NCBI GenBank assembly: GCA_028345065.1
Contig: JAOMCN010000004.1
Location: 1-64,000 of the forward strand
Origin: Rhodospirillales bacterium
Lineage (GTDB): Bacteria; Pseudomonadota; Alphaproteobacteria; Rhodospirillales; UBA2165
DNA length: 64,000 nucleotides
Direction of reading: 5' to 3'
The notes beneath the pieces are model-generated. The model ran no database searches, was not told the origin of the DNA, and saw nothing but the letters and a program-made list of their open reading frames with translations. A program made the translations under genes and the position numbers. Position 1 is the stretch's first letter; every line of letters begins with the position of its first letter. Shown piece after piece: positions 1-9,007 of the stretch.

Positions 1-1558
1 TCGGACATTTAAAATGTGCGAGGTTGTTTCGGCTGTGAGTGATAACGTCTTCTTCTGTGGTTCCTGCGTTAGGGTCTTTTAATTCTATAAAAGCACAAGG
101 ACTTTCACCCCATTTTTCGTCAGGTTTGGCTACCACGGCCGCGGTCAAGACGTTTGGATGCATATATAGAGCGTTCTCCACTTCAATGGAGGAGATGTTC
201 TCACCTCCTGAAATTATGATGTCTTTGGACCGGTCTTTTAGTTCAATATAACCGTCAGGATGCATTACAGCTAGATCACCACTGTGGAAATACCCACCTG
301 AAAATGCCTCTTTGGTTGCCGTAGGGTTTTTTAGATACCCTTTCATCAAGTTATTACCGCGGAACATAACTTCACCCATCATTTTTCCATCTGCTTTTAC
401 TCGTTTCATGGTTTTAGAATCACGAACGCTAAGGGATTCTAAAACAGGATATTGAACACCTTGCCTCGATTTTAATCGGGCTTGTTCGGCGATTGGTTCA
501 TTATTCCAGTTATCATGCCAAGCGCAAACGGTTGCCGGACCATAGGTTTCAGTCAATCCATAGGTATGAGTGATATGGAAGCCAATACTTTCTATATTTT
601 TAATCGTAGAAACAGGTGGTGGAGCTCCGGCAGTCATCACTTTTACTGTATGATTAAACTCTTGGCGTTCAGCTTCTTCCGCATTTACTATCATGGAGAG
701 TACAATTGGCGCGCCACAAAGGTGGTCTACTCTGTAGCTTTTGATAGCGTTATAAATATTAGTTGCGTTAACATTTCTTAGACAAATATTGGTACCGCTA
801 ACCGCTGCGATCGCCCAAGGAAAGCACCAGCCATTGCAATGGAACATGGGTAGTGTCCATAGATATATTGGTCCCTGTAACATGTTCCACGCTAAAATAT
901 CTCCTATAGCGTTCATATATGCACCTCTATGATGGTACACGACACCTTTGGGATTACCTGTTGTTCCAGAAGTATAATTGAGAGAAATCGCATCCCACTC
1001 ATTTTCTGGCAATGTCCAGGCGAAATTTGGGTCGCCGTTTGCGATAAAGTTCTCGTAGTTAGTTTCTCCTAATAACTCCCCGTCTGAGGCAAGGGCGTCA
1101 TCAATATCAATCACGATTGGGTTAACTTCAGCAAGTTCTAGCGCGGCTTTTATAGTTTTCGAAAACTCACGGTCCGTAAATAGTACTTTTGCTTCAGCAT
1201 GATCTAAAATGAATGCTATAACTGGTGCATCGAGCCGGATATTTAACGCATTTAAGATTGCGCCTATCATAGGAACACCAAAATGAGCCTCATAAAGTTC
1301 TGGTGTATTTGCTCCCATAAATGCCACCGTATCACCTTTTCTAACACCTTTAGCTTTCAAGGAAGAAGCTAGGCGACGGGCTCGTTCATAGGTCTCAGCC
1401 CAAGAGTACTTTCTGTCCCCGTGTACCACAGCTGTTAAATTTGGATAAATTCGCGAAGTTCTGGCAATAAAACTTAGGGGAGTTAGTGGTGTGTAATTGG
1501 TATCATTCGATTCAAGGTGTTGTTCATAAATATTTACTGGAGATTTTAACCCTGCCAT
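1..1558 (-). CDS. Acyl-CoA synthetase (AMP-dependent ligase), 3' end cut by window edge
   Basis: Activates a carboxylic acid through an acyl-adenylate and transfers it to CoA. The track misses it because the stop lies outside the window, but the minus strand is open from ATG 1558 to base 1 (about 519 residues). Visible motifs are the P-loop YTSGTTGNPKG, the A5 motif TYGLTETYGP, the A7 motif YFHSGDL and the A8 motif KDRSKDIIISGGENISSIEVE. The catalytic-lysine end of the C-terminal domain is missing. The start is ATG GCA GGG with GGAGGAG just upstream; an ATG 13 bases further up is out of frame. The N-terminus (NIYEQHLESND, NYTPLTPLSF) resembles the medium-chain fatty acyl-CoA ligase group, which includes DmdB-type methylmercaptopropionate-CoA ligases. 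Substrate cannot be decided here. The two plus-strand track ORFs inside it are shadows. Confidence 0.93.
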   Translation of the reverse strand, partial: MAGLKSPVNIYEQHLESNDTNYTPLTPLSFIARTSRIYPNLTAVVHGDRKYSWAETYERARRLASSLKAKGVRKGDTVAFMGANTPELYEAHFGVPMIGAILNALNIRLDAPVIAFILDHAEAKVLFTDREFSKTIKAALELAEVNPIVIDIDDALASDGELLGETNYENFIANGDPNFAWTLPENEWDAISLNYTSGTTGNPKGVVYHHRGAYMNAIGDILAWNMLQGPIYLWTLPMFHCNGWCFPWAIAAVSGTNICLRNVNATNIYNAIKSYRVDHLCGAPIVLSMIVNAEEAERQEFNHTVKVMTAGAPPPVSTIKNIESIGFHITHTYGLTETYGPATVCAWHDNWNNEPIAEQARLKSRQGVQYPVLESLSVRDSKTMKRVKADGKMMGEVMFRGNNLMKGYLKNPTATKEAFSGGYFHSGDLAVMHPDGYIELKDRSKDIIISGGENISSIEVENALYMHPNVLTAAVVAKPDEKWGESPCAFIELKDPNAGTTEEDVITHSRNNLAHFKCP

Positions 1559-1683
1559 CCCGCTCCTCCATGTAGAAAAAAATCATCTTTCATGTATCTA
1601 ACACAAGACAATGACACCCAACGGTCAAAATTCTTTAATCCGCTGATATATCTAAATCGAGGGAGGTGTTTTCGATTGGGCGC

Positions 1684-2448
1684 TTAATTTGTAGGTTTAG
1701 TTCCAAAGACCTCCGACACGGATGGCGTATCTTTTTCCTCTACGGAGGAATCCGCCACTGGCATGTCATTCCAAGGGGATACGGGTACATTTTCTGATGT
1801 TTGAGAGGGCGAATTGGTAATGCTTTCCTCAGGAATTTGTGAGGTGTCCCGCGTGGTTTTTGCCAGAAATTCTGCCGGCATTGTGCCCGACTCCGTAGCT
1901 TTCTCAGGAACAGTATCATGGTTTCCAACCCGGGCTCGGGCTATCACAACCATTTTTTCTAGTTCAGAAGCAGAGCATAAACCTAAATATATTGGGCTTT
2001 GCGGTGTAATAGTGGACATGTTTCGATGTGTTTTTTCTCGCACAGCAGTGATGGTGGGTTTAGTCGTACCGATTAAGCGACTAATTTGGGCATCACTTAG
2101 TTCTGGATGAGAACGTAACAACCAAGCTATAGCATCAGGGCGGTCCTGACGTTTTGAAATAGGGGTATAACGTGTCCCTTTCTGGCGTGACTTCGGTAAA
2201 GGTACAGTCGGCTTAGACATTTCAAGACGGGCAGAGGGATCTAACTCACATCGCTTGATTTCTTCCTTTATCAGCTGTCCATTAACGGTAGGATCTAGTC
2301 CTTGCATTCCGGGGGCAACTTCCCCGTCAGCGATAGCCTGCACCTCCAAGCCGTGCAGGCCGCAAAACTCAGAAATTTGCTCAAAAGTTAACATCGTATG
2401 ATCGACTAGCCATACGGCGGTCGCCTTCGGCATTAGTGGCAGCGCCAT
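1684..2448 (-). CDS. trcR: TrcR-type cell-cycle transcriptional regulator (DUF1013)
   Basis: The conserved core runs from MALPLMPKATAVWLVDHT through LTFEQISEFCGLH and RYTPISKRQDRPDAIAWL to HPELSDAQISRLIGTTKPTI, the typical DUF1013/TrcR sequence found across alphaproteobacteria. The family is reported to bind DNA near RNA polymerase and to influence cell-cycle transcription. I moved the start from the track position 2511 to ATG 2448, because MALPLMPKA is the family N-terminus and the 21 extra residues do not look conserved; AGGA lies upstream. The last 75 or so residues are low-complexity, rich in Ser/Thr/Pro/Glu, and look like a disordered tail. It is divergent from the DUF1192 gene, so 2449-2640 should hold both promoters. 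Confidence 0.85.
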   Translation of the reverse strand: MALPLMPKATAVWLVDHTMLTFEQISEFCGLHGLEVQAIADGEVAPGMQGLDPTVNGQLIKEEIKRCELDPSARLEMSKPTVPLPKSRQKGTRYTPISKRQDRPDAIAWLLRSHPELSDAQISRLIGTTKPTITAVREKTHRNMSTITPQSPIYLGLCSASELEKMVVIARARVGNHDTVPEKATESGTMPAEFLAKTTRDTSQIPEESITNSPSQTSENVPVSPWNDMPVADSSVEEKDTPSVSEVFGTKPTN

Positions 2449-2640
2449 TCTTTTAAATCCTAAAGTTACGTGGGGACGTTGATACGAACATGCGCGTTTC
2501 AACCTGAACAAATATACCGTTGGTACCGCAATGCGTCAAACATGACGAGTTAAACTCCTTAGTGAAATTTGTCCGGGGGTGGGTTGATTAGCATGTCATA
2601 GCATAGCATAGATATGGCGTAGACGGAGGAGGGCAATAAA

Positions 2641-2829
2641 TTGGACCTAAATGACCTAGAGCCAAAGAAAGTGAAACCAAAACCTATAAATTTAGAAGTA
2701 ATGTCTGTAGAAGCCCTATACAATTATATTGGGGAACTGGAAGATGAGATAAACCGGACCAAGAACGAAATTTCTGCTAAGGAAGTGGCGAGACAAGGAG
2801 CAGAAAAAGTTTTTAATAAAATAACTTAA
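2641..2829 (+). CDS. DUF1192 family small protein
   Basis: A 62-residue protein starting at TTG with a very strong ribosome binding site (GGAGGAGGG, 7 bases upstream). The sequence starts MDLNDLEPKK, then SVEALYNYIGELEDEINR and a coiled-coil end, matching the small DUF1192 family common in alphaproteobacteria: an acidic N-terminus with Pro/Lys, then a single amphipathic helix. Function is unknown. A (CATAG)3 micro-repeat lies in its upstream region at 2597-2611. Confidence 0.7.
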   Translation: MDLNDLEPKKVKPKPINLEVMSVEALYNYIGELEDEINRTKNEISAKEVARQGAEKVFNKIT

Positions 2830-3750
2830 AGTTTAGAGACTTGGGGCTACGCTATTAGTTAAGCTGTTATCCTCATAGTGCTTTGCCTTTCACTGCCTTG
2901 GAATCTGTTGCTGGGCCGATTTAGATTGTTATACCTCCTACGAAATTGATTTAGTTATCCAACTTGGAATTAGTTTGGCCAAATGCGTGCGCTTAATACT
3001 TGGGTTGCCAGGATCATGGGTCACGTATTTAACAACTTTGTTTGTCCATTACCCCTCTGTAAAAGCATGTATTTCGTGGTCTATGAAATTAGTGTCATGA
3101 GCTTCTCTGGATACAAATTCACAAAGTACCACATGTTTTGCCAAGCCGGCGATCGATACCAATTTGCGCGCTTAAATTGCACCAGCCATACTTGCGCTGT
3201 TTGGCAGGCGATAAACTGCATACCATGAACTTAGTCAAACTCCTCTTTAACTGAGCGATCGCCAAATTGACTAAGTTGAATAAATGGCCCTGGTGTGGTG
3301 TAGGGCGGATGTTGTCCAATTTTCGGACCATTAACACACACTAGTTCTATGGTTACAACGACATGGGTACCAATAGAATATGAAAACATCTAAATTGTCA
3401 TTGGATTTAGAACGTCAATGCCATTAAAATTAGATTTGAAAAACGTATGTGGCGAGCTTGCACCAGTCGGGAGGTCGTCCACATCCTCGGGGTGCCTAAC
3501 AAATTTGGATAGACGCTGTATAGTCTTATCTGTTTTAGTTATTCACTAGTTTTTGGCCTAAAAGATGCTCGCTGCTTGGATACTTCCGGCAGATTTTTGC
3601 TATGTAGCCAATGTAGAAATTCAAAACTCCTCTCTTCTGGCATATCGTTCCAAACAATACGGATACTTTGGTACATTTAGGAGATTGTACGATCTCAACG
3701 CTGCTTATTGGGCCCGTTTATAAGTTTTTCCCCAAATAGAACAATCTTGA
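2830..3750. other. Gene-free stretch of about 0.9 kb
   Basis: No reading frame here looks like a protein. The track ORFs at 2983-3228 (+) and 3119-3337 (-) overlap each other antiparallel, have no ribosome binding site and no recognisable family. The only structured signal I see is the 11-bp inverted repeat at 3228-3277. It may be a decayed gene remnant or hold an unrecognised RNA. Confidence 0.5.
3228..3277. repeat. Perfect 11-bp inverted repeat, 28-base spacer
   Basis: The left arm AACTTAGTCAA (3228-3238) and right arm TTGACTAAGTT (3267-3277) are exact reverse complements. The spacer contains GCGATCGC. It sits in the gene-free stretch and is not followed by a T-run, so it does not look like a simple terminator. 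It could be an operator or an RNA stem. Confidence 0.6.
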
Positions 3751-3981
3751 TCAAATTTCTTTTTTGAGTCCTAAATCTTGAAAACGTTTGTTGAATTTGG
3801 CTACCTGACCACCGCTATCCACTAAACGTTGCTCCCCGGTCCAGGCAGGGTGAGACTTGGAATCTATGTCCAACTTCATAGTGTCGCCGGGTTCGCCCCA
3901 AGTGGAACGAGTTTGAAATTCTGTTCCATCCGTCATTACAACTGTAATTTCATGATAATCCGGATGAATTTCTTTCTTCAT
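3751..3981 (-). CDS. rpmE: 50S ribosomal protein L31
   Basis: 76 residues, starting [19 protein letters not shown], with [24 protein letters not shown], the alphaproteobacterial L31 signature. It is a component of the large ribosomal subunit. No CxxC zinc ligands are present, so this is the zinc-independent (C-minus) form. ATG 3981 is preceded by TAGGAGT. It lies 76 bases downstream of the MFS gene on the same strand. Confidence 0.97.
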   Translation of the reverse strand: MKKEIHPDYHEITVVMTDGTEFQTRSTWGEPGDTMKLDIDSKSHPAWTGEQRLVDSGGQVAKFNKRFQDLGLKKEI

Positions 3982-4057
3982 CGATCAACTCCTAGCAAAT
4001 TGGGTGAGTTATATACAGAAACTGTTGTTTCGGCGCAAGGGCCCAACTTTCAAATAT

Positions 4058-5236
4058 TTAGCCCCATTTGGTTCTTAAATATTTTGCAGAGATACTCACA
4101 GCTACCACTAGAAATATTAGTAACGCACCAACAAAGAATGGCCAATCTTTGCCAAGAAATACGAATACATAACCGCTACCAACAGGACCCATTGCACGTG
4201 CCAATGTCGAGGCCGATCGACCTATCCCCAGTACAGTTCCTTGGTCTTTTTTTGAAACCTGCAAGGACAGGCGACTGGACAAAGCCGGAGATGCCAGGCT
4301 AAAGCCGTAAGTTACGATAGCCATGGCGATTAGCAAAAGTTCCAACGTATCAGAAAACGGGATCATAACGAGGCCTATAAATAGTGCCACGAAACCCTGC
4401 TGAATTAGCGCTGGTTCACCCCATTTTTTCGACATGGGTCCTACAATGACTCCTTGAACTATAGCGCTGAGAATCCCTGTATAGGCAAATATATAGCCGT
4501 TTTGGGCAACTCCCCAGCCAAAAGTACGTTCCGTCCACATCGCAAAAGTGGCTTCCAAGGCAGCAAATACAAATACTGCCATAAAAGTAAGGAAAAGAGT
4601 GACCCGGACTTCGGGTCGAGAGATAGTAAGGCTAAGTCGGGTCCAGCGTTCTGTTGGAGTCTGGCTGGATATATCCGAACGCAACTCCGGTGTCAGAGAT
4701 TCTTTGAGAAAAATAGTGGCGAAAATTAGGGCCAATCCTGAGAACCCTGCTGCAACAAGTGAGGGTAAGATAAAGTTTGTGTTTGCAATATCACTTCCGG
4801 CTAATATTCCGCCAATCGCCGGACCAGCAATAAAACCTAATCCAAATGCAGCACCAATTAGCCCCATTCCCTTTGCACGATCATTCTCACTGGTAATATC
4901 AGCCATACTGGCGAATGCGCATGAAATACTGCCCGCCATAATTCCGCCCCAGGCGCGAGCTAAGTATAGTGAACCGAGGTCGACCGCACTTGCAAGCCAA
5001 ACATAGCCAAGGGCCGTGCCAGCTAAACTAATAAGAAGAATTGGTCGCCTGCCATGTTTGTCACTTAGCCTTCCCCAAAGTGGCGCTGAAACAAATTGTG
5101 CAAAAGAATATGATGCCATTAATAACGTAACTTGATCGGGTGATGCGTCGAAATGCTCACCATAGAATGGCAGTAATGGAATAATGATCCCGAAGCCGAC
5201 CAGATTGATAAATACTAAAGCAAACAGGATGAGCAT
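4058..5236 (-). CDS. MFS transporter, TetA/multidrug-like
   Basis: 392 residues with about 12 predicted membrane helices and the major-facilitator motif A between helices 2 and 3 (PLWGRLSDKHGRRP), plus FGLGFIAGPAIGG, the motif C type of proton-driven antiporters. It begins inside the first helix (MLILFALVFINLVGFGIIIPLLP), as TetA-like exporters do. It probably exports small molecules across the inner membrane in exchange for protons; the substrate is unknown. It lies 33 bases downstream of the MotB-like gene on the same strand and may be co-transcribed. The ribosome binding site is weak. Confidence 0.88.
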   Translation of the reverse strand: MLILFALVFINLVGFGIIIPLLPFYGEHFDASPDQVTLLMASYSFAQFVSAPLWGRLSDKHGRRPILLISLAGTALGYVWLASAVDLGSLYLARAWGGIMAGSISCAFASMADITSENDRAKGMGLIGAAFGLGFIAGPAIGGILAGSDIANTNFILPSLVAAGFSGLALIFATIFLKESLTPELRSDISSQTPTERWTRLSLTISRPEVRVTLFLTFMAVFVFAALEATFAMWTERTFGWGVAQNGYIFAYTGILSAIVQGVIVGPMSKKWGEPALIQQGFVALFIGLVMIPFSDTLELLLIAMAIVTYGFSLASPALSSRLSLQVSKKDQGTVLGIGRSASTLARAMGPVGSGYVFVFLGKDWPFFVGALLIFLVVAVSISAKYLRTKWG

Positions 5237-5269
5237 ATTTATAGATCTACTTTAATGGGAATAATTTTC

Positions 5270-6454
5270 TCACCGCTGAGTGAGTTTTAACTCTATTCGG
5301 CGATTCCGAATATAGGCTTCCTCTGTATCCCGGGGATCGATTGGCTGAAATTCACCAAATCCAGTTGCCGCCAAGTTAGTGGGTGAGATGCCTCGTTGTA
5401 CAAGAAATTTGACAACTGAAATGGCACGAGCGGTTGATAACTCCCAGTTTGAGGGAAAACGTGTTGTTCTAATGGGGATCTGATCAGTATGACCGTCTAC
5501 TCTTAAAATCCAATCGATATTTTTTGGAATTTTAACCGTGATAGCTCTTAAAGTACCGGCAAGTTGCTGAATTTGCTTCTGTCCCTCACTTTCTAGCTGA
5601 TCTGAGCCTTTACTAAAAAGAACTTCTGATTGGAAAACGAAACGATCTCCAACAATGCGTATGCCTGGTTGAGAGCCGAGCACGTCGCGTAATCGCCCGA
5701 AAAACTCAGAGCGATAACGGGCGAGTTCCTGTACTTTACTGGCAAGAGCCGCATTTAGGCGTTTACCCAAATTAGCAATCTTAACACGCCGCTGTTTTGC
5801 AATTTTTTCAGAAGCTTCAAGGGTATTTGCGATCTGTAGAATTTGCTTCCTAAGTGCGGTAACTTGTTTGTTGAGAAGCGCTATTTGCGCGCGAGCTGTC
5901 TGAGATAGTTTTTGCTCGGTTATGAGTTGTTCGTCTTTATTTGACACTTTACTGAGCAATTGTGTGACTTTTTTTTCTAGTTCTTCTCGAAGAGCTTTTA
6001 ACGACTCAACATCATTTCGAAGTGCGCTGATCTGGGTTAATTGGCTCTCAATTATCTCCTCATTTGCGCCTATATTAGAAAGCGAGAGTGCTAACTCGTT
6101 TTTAAGATTGGTGGCCAATTCTTCTGCTGTTTTGGCCTGGAGCTTGAGGTTTTTGACTTGTTTTTTGAGACCATCACTTATTGAGATAGAAGCCTGAAGC
6201 TCGTCTGATAATTTTGCTGTACTTGCCCTAAGCTCCTCATTGGCTTGACGCTCCAAACTTAACAGATCGGCTAAGTCCGATACTTGCACTTTTAAACGTT
6301 CCAGAGCTTCATCACGCCCGGTTAAAGCGTCATTCAAGAAAAACTGGGCGATGACAAACACCATCAAAAGAAATATAATTACCATCAGCAAGGCCGCTAG
6401 TGCATCAACAAAACCCGGCCATATATCGGTGCGGTGCTGATTTCTACTAATCAT
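5270..6454 (-). CDS. MotB/OmpA-like membrane-anchored peptidoglycan-binding protein
   Basis: 394 residues. Residues about 12-40 form one membrane helix (WPGFVDALAALLMVIIFLL) with an Asp near its start, in the position of the proton-binding Asp of MotB-type stators. Residues about 45-235 are predicted long coiled coil. The last ~125 residues are an OmpA/MotB peptidoglycan-binding domain (VDGHTDQIPI, NWELSTARAISVVKFL, NRRIELKL). It is 21 bases from the MotA-like gene upstream and should form an inner-membrane proton channel with it, anchored to the cell wall. This is not flagellar MotB by context: no flagellar gene is nearby and the coiled coil is much longer. The architecture resembles ZorB of Zorya, but no zorC/D/E is present. 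Confidence 0.85.
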   Translation of the reverse strand: MISRNQHRTDIWPGFVDALAALLMVIIFLLMVFVIAQFFLNDALTGRDEALERLKVQVSDLADLLSLERQANEELRASTAKLSDELQASISISDGLKKQVKNLKLQAKTAEELATNLKNELALSLSNIGANEEIIESQLTQISALRNDVESLKALREELEKKVTQLLSKVSNKDEQLITEQKLSQTARAQIALLNKQVTALRKQILQIANTLEASEKIAKQRRVKIANLGKRLNAALASKVQELARYRSEFFGRLRDVLGSQPGIRIVGDRFVFQSEVLFSKGSDQLESEGQKQIQQLAGTLRAITVKIPKNIDWILRVDGHTDQIPIRTTRFPSNWELSTARAISVVKFLVQRGISPTNLAATGFGEFQPIDPRDTEEAYIRNRRIELKLTQR

Positions 6455-6475
6455 AGTAGGCCAATAGTTGTGCCT

Positions 6476-7615
6476 TTACTTGGTGTTCTTGAAACTGGCT
6501 GCAATAGTTCGAGCTAATAGTTTGATTTCACTTCGTACTTGCTTGATCAAATCAGCTCGTCCAGAGGATAATTCTTCCAATAAGCGGGAAACATATACCT
6601 CTATATTTCGAATATTGTCTTGGGTTACCTCATCAAGGCTATTACTGCTATTGCGATTAGTTTCGGCGAGTTGATTAAGAACCAGTTGCAGATCGGTTTG
6701 GTTTTTAGCCAGGCTAACTAAAATATTCTGTTCCGCCCGCATTTGATCTCCCAGTGTGCTAAGTCCATCGGTAAGTTTGATAAGATTGGTGCTACTTGCG
6801 ATGTTACTTTCTTCCCCGCGAACCAATGTCCTCTGAAGGTTTTCGAGACTCTCTGCCGTTTGTTCTAGGAGAGCTTGAACATAGGCGGGCACGGATGCTT
6901 CTCCGTCGCCGGTCAGAGCGCCAGAAGAAAGACGAGTAAGGCTGGACAGCCATTCTTCCAAATCGTTATAAAATCTGTTCTGAGCTTGGCTGGCCTGAAG
7001 GTCTAAGAAACCAAGAACAAGTGAACCCGCTAAACCGAAGAGGGAAGATGAAAATGCCGTGCCCATACCATCTAAAGGTGCGGTCAGACCTTTTTTTAAA
7101 TTTGAAAATACCGCGGTAACATCATCACCGCCGACGTTTAAACCACCAATGACATTTCGGATGGATCCAACCGTTTCTAATAACCCCCAGAAAGTGCCAA
7201 GCAAGCCTAAAAAGATTAGAAGTCCTATGGTATAACGTGACAAGTCCCGTGATTCATCTAGCCTGGAAGCAATACCATCGAGAAGAGAACGCATCGATTG
7301 AGCGGAAAGGCTGAGTGTATCCTTTCGTTCACCCAACATGGTTGCCATCGGAGCTAGTAAGCGCGGATTTCTAGCCAACGATAGACCGGGTAGATTTTTT
7401 CGAAATAGTTCTATCCAGGTGACTTCAGGAAAAAGAACCAAAACTTGACGCAAATTATAAATTATTCCTAAAAATAGAACGCCAAGTATAATTCCATTTA
7501 AGAATACGTTTGCCTGAAAGGCTCGTTCTAGAGGGGAAATTAAAAAAATGCCCATTACAGCCAGCGCCAAAATGAACAACACCATTCTAACGACGAAGCG
7601 CTGGGGAGAAGTCAC
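6476..7615 (-). CDS. MotA/TolQ/ExbB-family proton channel protein
   Basis: 379 residues. Two helices lie near the N-terminus (residues about 8-28 and 36-58). The MotA/TolQ/ExbB core has helices near 128-150 (IGLLIFLGLLGTFWGLLETVGSI) and 190-212 (MGTAFSSSLFGLAGSLVLGFLDL). A C-terminal cytoplasmic tail of about 150 residues is predicted helical and coiled. It partners the next gene (MotB-like). Proton flow probably drives a movement or force in the envelope; the target is unknown. A core-genome pair of this kind recurs in alphaproteobacteria (from memory). Confidence 0.85.
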   Translation of the reverse strand: MTSPQRFVVRMVLFILALAVMGIFLISPLERAFQANVFLNGIILGVLFLGIIYNLRQVLVLFPEVTWIELFRKNLPGLSLARNPRLLAPMATMLGERKDTLSLSAQSMRSLLDGIASRLDESRDLSRYTIGLLIFLGLLGTFWGLLETVGSIRNVIGGLNVGGDDVTAVFSNLKKGLTAPLDGMGTAFSSSLFGLAGSLVLGFLDLQASQAQNRFYNDLEEWLSSLTRLSSGALTGDGEASVPAYVQALLEQTAESLENLQRTLVRGEESNIASSTNLIKLTDGLSTLGDQMRAEQNILVSLAKNQTDLQLVLNQLAETNRNSSNSLDEVTQDNIRNIEVYVSRLLEELSSGRADLIKQVRSEIKLLARTIAASFKNTK

Positions 7616-7692
7616 GCGTTCACTCCTGGAGGTTCTCGCAAGAGTTTAAATCAGACCTAACGACCCAAAAACCTAGTTCTTCTTGTATTTTC

Positions 7693-8751
7693 CTATTGCC
7701 CAATAACACGTAGATCAACTCTGTTTGGTAATCCAGAGGATACTTTGTTGCCCAATGCTCTAACATCGATCCGTGTGCCCCGAACACCCTTTTCTATTAG
7801 GTATGAGCGAACGGCCAAAGCTCTCGACAGTGATAAACGCCTTGCTTTACTAGCAGCCATTTTGTTTTCACCAGCATAAGCCATCAATTGCATGCGTACA
7901 TCTTTTTTACTGTTTAATTCGGTTGCAATTAGGTCGAGGGCTTTCTGAGCGCTCGAACTCAATTGCGAGCCTCCAGGAGCAAACACCACGTTTACTGAGC
8001 TTTTACTAGCAACAGCTTGGGGCAGCGTAGCTTGTTGTTTCTCTTGAGGTTCCGACACGACAGGTGCTGTTTGTTTCAATGTTACCCCATTCGTTGTTGG
8101 GGTAAGCTTTGAAACCACTTTTGATGGTGGAGGTACAGGTAAAATAGTCGGGGGTGGCGGCATTTCACCGGTCTTCACGGTTTGCTGTTTGAGGGCTAAA
8201 TCTGAGTTTTTGGGTGTGATTGGCTTCGAATTATTTTTAGTATTAGGTTTGATTTTGGTGGCCTTTTTTGCAGTGGACGGTTTGTTTTTCGTAGCCTGTT
8301 TTGAACTGGACACTTTTCGCTTTATCGCTGCCAATTTACGTTTTGATATGGCGGTGCGTTTGTTGTAATTCCGAGGCGAGGTCGATTTAAAGTTTAAACG
8401 TTTTATTTTCTTTGCCGCTTTTATTTTTGGGGCTCGATTTATCAAAAAACTGCTGGCAGGAGTTTTCTTAGGTGGGCTGAGCAATTGGCTGCTGGGGTTA
8501 GGTAAGTTCGACAACCTCCTCGCAAAGTTTCTTGGTTTAGGTAAGCCGGAGATACCAACATGCGGGGCAAATCCACTAAGGCTGCTAATCTCATCAAGAA
8601 TGCTTAGATCTACCAAAACTTGATTGGAATGATCCCAGGGCTTTAACTGAGCCTGAACCGTTGAAGGGGTTATAAACATTATGTTTATGACAGAGGCGAC
8701 AAATACCCACGAAAGCCAACTGCCTCGCCCAAATTTATTGCGACACTTCAT
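7693..8751 (-). CDS. Periplasmic OmpA-domain protein with Lys/Pro-rich linker
   Basis: 352 residues. The N-terminus has a signal peptide ending near TVQAQ. Residues about 90-230 are low-complexity and rich in Lys, Pro, Thr and Ser. The C-terminal ~100 residues form a divergent OmpA-like domain (VNVVFAPGGSQLSSSAQ, ARRLSLSRALAVRSYLIEKGV, GLPNRVDLRVIG). The GHxD-type peptidoglycan residues are poorly conserved, so cell-wall binding is uncertain. It is the first gene of a four-gene minus-strand run (this gene, MotA-like, MotB-like, MFS) and may be a periplasmic partner of the proton channel. Confidence 0.75.
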   Translation of the reverse strand: MKCRNKFGRGSWLSWVFVASVINIMFITPSTVQAQLKPWDHSNQVLVDLSILDEISSLSGFAPHVGISGLPKPRNFARRLSNLPNPSSQLLSPPKKTPASSFLINRAPKIKAAKKIKRLNFKSTSPRNYNKRTAISKRKLAAIKRKVSSSKQATKNKPSTAKKATKIKPNTKNNSKPITPKNSDLALKQQTVKTGEMPPPPTILPVPPPSKVVSKLTPTTNGVTLKQTAPVVSEPQEKQQATLPQAVASKSSVNVVFAPGGSQLSSSAQKALDLIATELNSKKDVRMQLMAYAGENKMAASKARRLSLSRALAVRSYLIEKGVRGTRIDVRALGNKVSSGLPNRVDLRVIGQ

Positions 8752-9007
8752 GGTTTAATTTCTCCTTTAACCATTGCATCAACAGAGGTACAGCCCGAAC
8801 CCCTACACACGACCATTGGGGATAAGGTAGGTAGTTTGCAAAATGACTTCAACATAAACAAGCCCCTCAATGCTGACAACGGGTGGAAAATAGCATGACC
8901 ACAATGGATATACCTTGAAATAGGACACTTTCAAAGATCTTTGATATGATATGATAGGATCAATATGTGTTTAAATTATGGTTAGAGAAAAACAACTTTA
9001 GGTTAGG

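Noticed and set aside
1-1558. Calling the partial ligase DmdB (DMSP demethylation pathway)
   Set aside because: The sequence type is compatible but related acyl-CoA ligases look alike, the C-terminus is missing and no dmd gene is nearby.
2983-3337. Track ORFs of 81 and 72 residues in the gene-free gap
   Set aside because: Opposite-strand overlap, no ribosome binding site, composition unlike protein.
5270-7615. Zorya anti-phage system (ZorA/ZorB-like pair)
   Set aside because: Only the motor-like pair is present. No ZorC, ZorD or ZorE gene is near and the neighbours are housekeeping genes, so defence is not supported.
8752-9007. suhB/mmgR-type small RNA beside suhB
   Set aside because: No matching conserved hairpin or pyrimidine-rich motif could be seen in the gap.
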